Origin: Oscillospiraceae bacterium
Lineage (GTDB): Bacteria; Bacillota; Clostridia; Oscillospirales; Ruminococcaceae
NCBI GenBank assembly: GCA_017432285.1
Contig: JAFRJM010000042.1
Location: 62,001-126,000, forward strand
Length of the DNA: 64,000 nucleotides
Direction of reading: 5' to 3'
Of this stretch, positions 60,542 through 64,000 are shown piece after piece. Numbering within the stretch: position 1 is the first letter of the stretch; the number at the start of each line of letters is the position of its first letter. Below the pieces are notes generated by a model. The model saw only the letters and a list, made by a program, of their open reading frames with translations, was not told where the DNA came from and did no database searches. The position numbers and the translations under genes are program-made.

Positions 60542-61837
60542 TTATTCGTATCTCAGTGCTTCGATAGGATCAAGATTAGCAGCCTGTACAGACGGCAGTA
60601 GCCCGAAAACGATTCCGACAACTGTTGAGAACACAACAGATACCGCTATTGCCGGGACACTGATCGCGACAGGGACAGACGCAACAAAATGAATTACATA
60701 TGCCAAGCCTATTCCTACTGCTACTCCCAAGATACCGCCTATACTGGTCAAAACAGCTGCTTCGGTAAGGAACTGCCCGAGTATACGGTTTTTTCTTGCT
60801 CCAAGAGCTTTCTTCAGACCTATCTCCCTTGTCCTCTCTGTAACGGATACTAGCATTATATTCATAACTCCGATTCCGCCAACGAGAAGGGATATTCCTG
60901 CAATCCATATGAGCATACTGTTGGTGCTCTTGCTCAGATCCTGTATGTTCTTGGCCTGCTCTAGAAGATCGTCAGCTTTGTACTTGAACTGCATCTCTCC
61001 AGTGCTGCTGTCAGCAGTTTCACTGATTCCCAATGCACTGTTCAGAAGTTCTGCAGCTCCTCTTCCTGCATTAGTCATGCTCTCAGTATCCTTGGCTTTT
61101 ATTACCACTGCCTCCGGTTCATCGAACTGGAACAGAATCGGCCAACATGCAAGAGGAACATACAGTTTTGCAGAAGAGTTCCCCATATATGTGTAATAGT
61201 CCTCTATCGACTCAATAGTGGGCTGGAACTGAGATAAAGTATCAACCACGCCTACCACAAGGAATGTCTCCTGCCCGATATCTATGACTTTTCCGATAGG
61301 CTCTTCGCTGCTGAACATAGACTTGGCTGTGGAGCGGTCAATAATGACTACTTTGGAAAAATGATCATAATCATGCTGTGTAAAGAGTCTTCCCTTTACA
61401 ACCTGCATTCCCACAGTTGAGAAATAATTCTCATCCACTCCGAGCAATCCGCACCCCTGAAGAACGGTGCCGTTATATGAAACGTTGCTGACATAGTTTC
61501 TAGTGACGAACCTGGACGCTGAAATGACTTCAGGCATTTCGATTATCTGCTGAAGGGTATCCGCAGATACTGGATACAGTCCGTCCGGTATGCTACCGTA
61601 GTCAAATTCGTAATCCCACTCCCCCTGCTTGATCTTTACGGATACTGTATTTGTTCCACCACCGATAAGGTTATTCTTGATCTGCTCGTTCGTCCCTTTG
61701 ATCGTCGAGACGATAGCAATAATAGCTGCTATTCCTATGATTATTCCTAGCATTGTGAGGAAAGATCTCAGTTTGTGGGTAAATATGCCGCGGAAAGCAA
61801 GCTTGATGTTTTCTCCGAAACCGCTACGTCTTACCAT
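60542..61837 (-). CDS. MacB-type ABC permease
   Basis: A 431-residue permease. The first TM ([18 protein letters not shown]) is followed by a periplasmic-type MacB core domain (about residues 50-260) and a three-helix FtsX block (about 305-430), with the [18 protein letters not shown] motif before it. The gene carries no ATPase, which is separate, as in the Gram-positive YknXYZ type. It overlaps the adaptor by 7 bases. The cargo is unknown; this family exports peptides, lipoproteins or small toxins. Confidence 0.9.
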   Translation of the reverse strand: MVRRSGFGENIKLAFRGIFTHKLRSFLTMLGIIIGIAAIIAIVSTIKGTNEQIKNNLIGGGTNTVSVKIKQGEWDYEFDYGSIPDGLYPVSADTLQQIIEMPEVISASRFVTRNYVSNVSYNGTVLQGCGLLGVDENYFSTVGMQVVKGRLFTQHDYDHFSKVVIIDRSTAKSMFSSEEPIGKVIDIGQETFLVVGVVDTLSQFQPTIESIEDYYTYMGNSSAKLYVPLACWPILFQFDEPEAVVIKAKDTESMTNAGRGAAELLNSALGISETADSSTGEMQFKYKADDLLEQAKNIQDLSKSTNSMLIWIAGISLLVGGIGVMNIMLVSVTERTREIGLKKALGARKNRILGQFLTEAAVLTSIGGILGVAVGIGLAYVIHFVASVPVAISVPAIAVSVVFSTVVGIVFGLLPSVQAANLDPIEALRYE

Positions 61838-63780
61838 CCCGTCACCCCGGATTCGTAATCCGCTTTAGCCCCTTCTACCGCGTTCTTTCCATACGGAAAA
61901 GCTATATAGTCTTCAAGTGACAAACCCCCATACACCTCAATGTAATATCCGCCGTAAAGGATCCTGCCCACTTCGATATACTGCTTGACCATCTTGCCGT
62001 TCTCATCCGCTTTTAGAACATAATTCCGTCCGTTTTCTTCTCGTATAAAGCAGCTTTGAAGCGCAAACTCCGCTTTACTTGAAGGCGTATCTGATAAGAA
62101 TGTAATCTCCCCTCCATCCCAAGGCTGAAGTTCATCATCGCAGTCCAGCGAAGCTATGAACGGATAATATGATACATTCCCTCCGTCGCCGGAATAACTC
62201 ATACTGTATTCAGCAGGATATGGAGATACTTTTGTGATCGTTCCGGTATATGTCATACCGTTTGACCACATCATTACAGAGATCTGATCTCCGACTTTTA
62301 TGGTATTCAGCTGGTTTTCAGAAATAGTGCTGGTGATCTCATAACCGTTTCCACTCTTGACCTGTATCAGGGCCTGATCCCCCTGAGGAGCATATGGATC
62401 TCCCACTGCTACAACAGTTCCGTCATGAGCAGCACGAACGATACCGTCTGTCGCAGTTTGTTTGGCTTTTCGCCAATTCAATTCTGCTTGTGACACATTT
62501 ATATCCAAATCACGAATCAGTTGTGTCTGATCAAGCACCATCTCGTTGATCTCTTCCTGCGAATACATATTCTGCTCAGGAATCTCAACTGGATCCGGAT
62601 ATGCATTCTCCCGTTTTGTCATAACAAATAAGTTTTGAGCATGTTCAAATACGGACTGCCTGGAGTCATCGAATACGATTTCCCCGGATGGAAGCATTTT
62701 AAAGATATCCTCAAAAGAAAAATATCCTCTATGGGGATTATCAAATGTTTCCTTTATCCATGCATCCCTATGAATGCCATCCTCATCCTCTTTTGTTCCA
62801 ACTGTAGCTATCAAAACGCTATCCAAACCCTGATAGCTCTCCCATATCTGGAATATGAAATACCTTTGAGGTTCAACAGTAGATTCTTCATATTCTATTT
62901 CTTCATCAGAATCTGTGGAACCGCTTGACTCACGTTCCGGTTTCGACTCTAGTTCTGGCTCTGGCTCCGGCTCCGGCTCTGGTTCCGGTTCCGGCTCTGG
63001 TTCAGGTTCCGGTTCCGGCTCTGGTTCAGGTTGCGGTTCAGGCTCTGGTTGCGGTTCAGGTTCTGGTTCCGGTTCCAGTTCAGGTTCCGGTTCAGGTTCC
63101 GGTTCAGGTTCTGGTTCAGGTTCCGGTTCTGGTTCAGGTTTTACCTTTGGAACCGTGTTCGGTAAGATTGCTTTTTCATCATAGTTTAATAAATAGATCA
63201 TCATCTCACGTGATATCTCAGTATTTAGATTCACGTCTATGACAAATGGGTTTTCTTTTGTTCCTTCTCCTCTGATTGAATCTGCTTCAAAACGATCGGT
63301 TGAAAGGTCATCTACCAGAAGCACGTTAACCCTAGTTTTATAGATTTTATAAACCGGATCAGGAACAACATAAGGCTTGAATGTCTTAATATATTCGAGA
63401 CGTTCGCGGGCTTCCTTGAGATCACGTCTTGCCATTTCGTATCTTATCCGATAACTCTCTGCCTGCAGCTTAGCTTGTGATGCGTCATATTGCATCAAGG
63501 GATCGCCTTCTTTTACCTGGTCACCTTGCGACACATAGATTTTGGAAACAAGCATGCTTGTGTCAAGATACACCATTTGTGTTCCGCCCTGACTTATCTG
63601 ACCATACCCTGATGCACCAGATTCGATCCATGTATCAGCTATACTCATGACCTGCATAACAGGCGTTGTCTTTCCGCTGGAAACATATGCACGCGCTCCG
63701 AACATGCCTCCGATAAGTGCTGCAATTACAATCAGTGAAATAATTACTGTTTTAATCCTGGAGGAACTCTTTTTGTTCAT
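61831..63780 (-). CDS. MacA/YknX-like efflux adaptor with a Glu-Pro-rich insertion
   Basis: A 649-residue HlyD-type adaptor. A TM helix ([21 protein letters not shown]) anchors it, then a first lipoyl half (about residues 60-105: [20 protein letters not shown]). A first coiled helix ([19 protein letters not shown]) is followed, after about residue 125, by an insertion of roughly 275 residues. It holds a globular-looking part, an (EP) tract (about 215-278) and another globular part. The returning helix ([20 protein letters not shown]) and second lipoyl half ([21 protein letters not shown]) resume near 430. Typical MacA is about 370-420 residues, so the insert is the excess. It starts with ATG overlapping the ATPase stop by 4 bases. 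Confidence 0.87.
   Translation of the reverse strand: MNKKSSSRIKTVIISLIVIAALIGGMFGARAYVSSGKTTPVMQVMSIADTWIESGASGYGQISQGGTQMVYLDTSMLVSKIYVSQGDQVKEGDPLMQYDASQAKLQAESYRIRYEMARRDLKEARERLEYIKTFKPYVVPDPVYKIYKTRVNVLLVDDLSTDRFEADSIRGEGTKENPFVIDVNLNTEISREMMIYLLNYDEKAILPNTVPKVKPEPEPEPEPEPEPEPEPEPELEPEPEPEPQPEPEPQPEPEPEPEPEPEPEPEPEPEPEPEPELESKPERESSGSTDSDEEIEYEESTVEPQRYFIFQIWESYQGLDSVLIATVGTKEDEDGIHRDAWIKETFDNPHRGYFSFEDIFKMLPSGEIVFDDSRQSVFEHAQNLFVMTKRENAYPDPVEIPEQNMYSQEEINEMVLDQTQLIRDLDINVSQAELNWRKAKQTATDGIVRAAHDGTVVAVGDPYAPQGDQALIQVKSGNGYEITSTISENQLNTIKVGDQISVMMWSNGMTYTGTITKVSPYPAEYSMSYSGDGGNVSYYPFIASLDCDDELQPWDGGEITFLSDTPSSKAEFALQSCFIREENGRNYVLKADENGKMVKQYIEVGRILYGGYYIEVYGGLSLEDYIAFPYGKNAVEGAKADYESGVTGW
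62953..63138 (-). repeat. Hexanucleotide-type Glu-Pro repeat tract in the adaptor gene
   Basis: About 31 units of a degenerate GAR-CCN hexamer in the minus-strand reading frame encode (Glu-Pro)n with rare Gln or Leu substitutions. Such simple repeats can gain or lose units by replication slippage without changing frame, because the unit is six bases. The codons vary in the third base, so it is not a perfect repeat. Confidence 0.85.
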
Positions 63781-64000
63781 TTGATTCCTCCTATTTCTTC
63801 TTTATTGGCAGCTGTAAGAATGCCATCGTTCATGAGCAGTACTCTCTGAGCATAACTGGCAACACCACGCTCGTGAGTGATCATAACAATGGTCGTCCCC
63901 TGCTTGTTCAATTCACAGAACAGTTCCATCAACTGTTCTCCACTCTTAGAATCAAGAGCACCTGTAGGCTCATCAGCAAGCAGAATGCTCGGATTGTTAA
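63777..64000 (-). CDS. ABC transporter ATPase of the MacAB-like exporter (C-terminal part)
   Basis: The gene enters from the right edge. The frame reads [20 protein letters not shown] (Walker B and D-loop) and then [13 protein letters not shown] (H-loop) up to TGA at 63779-63777, sharing ATGA with the adaptor start. It closely resembles MacB/LolD ATPases. Upstream Walker A and signature motifs are outside the window. It completes an ATPase-adaptor-permease operon. Confidence 0.9.
   Translation of the reverse strand, partial: NNPSILLADEPTGALDSKSGEQLMELFCELNKQGTTIVMITHERGVASYAQRVLLMNDGILTAANKEEIGGIK

Noticed and set aside
62915-63242. Two plus-strand frames rich in Gly-Ser and Val-Pro opposite the Glu-Pro tract
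   Set aside because: They are complements of the GAR-CCN repeat, which opens all frames. No ribosome site is present and the minus-strand adaptor is clearly the gene.
1-64000. CRISPR arrays, insertion sequences, prophage genes or integration sites
   Set aside because: No repeat-spacer pattern, transposase, integrase or phage structural gene was seen in either strand; the only tRNA (43359-43442) has no duplicated 3' end nearby.

Overview
The window looks like chromosomal DNA of a low-to-mid GC Gram-positive anaerobe of the Firmicutes/Bacillota. The pointers are strong AGGAGG-type ribosome binding sites, a one-piece tmRNA, a small SRP RNA directly upstream of dnaX, a yybP-ykoY riboswitch, lipoproteins with lipoboxes, an FtsK/SpoIIIE translocase and a CarD-like regulator. 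Fermentative metabolism is suggested by sugar and threonine catabolism, a PduL phosphotransacylase and the absence of respiratory genes. I cannot name the genus. No insertion sequence, prophage or CRISPR array was seen. Most genes are on the minus strand in tight, often 4-bp-overlapping operons.

Layout. 1-4.9 kb: threonine catabolism (kbl start, tdh) and a galactoside unit (GPH symporter plus GH36 alpha-galactosidase). 5-7 kb: htpG. 7-11.3 kb: flavodoxin, rRNA methyltransferase, aldose epimerase, D-lyxose isomerase and exonuclease. 11.4-15.5 kb: an information-processing block (ssrA, cyclophilin, smpB, recR, ybaB, dnaX, SRP RNA). 15.5-17.5 kb: pduL, uracil-DNA glycosylase and carD. 17.5-20 kb: a zinc/cadmium-type efflux unit (P-type ATPase, separate HMA chaperone, SmtB-like repressor and operator). 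20.1-21.4 kb: a short-chain dehydrogenase, then a manganese riboswitch that controls a small His/Met-rich membrane protein. 21.4-29 kb: a maltodextrin system (anchored amylase, MalG, MalF, MalE, MsmK and LacI). 29.2-31.6 kb: PuuD-like hydrolase and adenine deaminase. 31.7-36 kb: phosphatase, HI0933 flavoprotein, UDP-sugar dehydratase, and an exported EndoU-type RNase with a coupled partner. 36-39.2 kb: a TrpXYZ-type amino-acid importer behind a tyrosine-rich leader peptide and attenuator. 39.2-43.3 kb: an ABC exporter with a very large FtsX permease. 43.4-55 kb: tRNA-Leu, rmuC, der, DUF512 protein, rpmF, pgi, mtaB, a ComEC-like hydrolase and ftsK. 55-60.5 kb: tdk, GH1 glycosidase, kinase, two nucleoside hydrolases and a membrane protein. 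60.5-64 kb: a MacAB-like exporter whose adaptor carries a long Glu-Pro tract.

Three systems stand out. The first is a complete attenuator (promoter, Tyr-rich leader peptide, exclusive anti-terminator and terminator) in front of an ABC importer; this makes tyrosine the predicted cargo. The second is the manganese-riboswitch gene for an 87-residue His/Met-rich, C-terminally membrane-anchored protein. The third is the solitary EndoU RNase with a translationally coupled putative immunity protein. Functions come from motif recognition; no database search was run.
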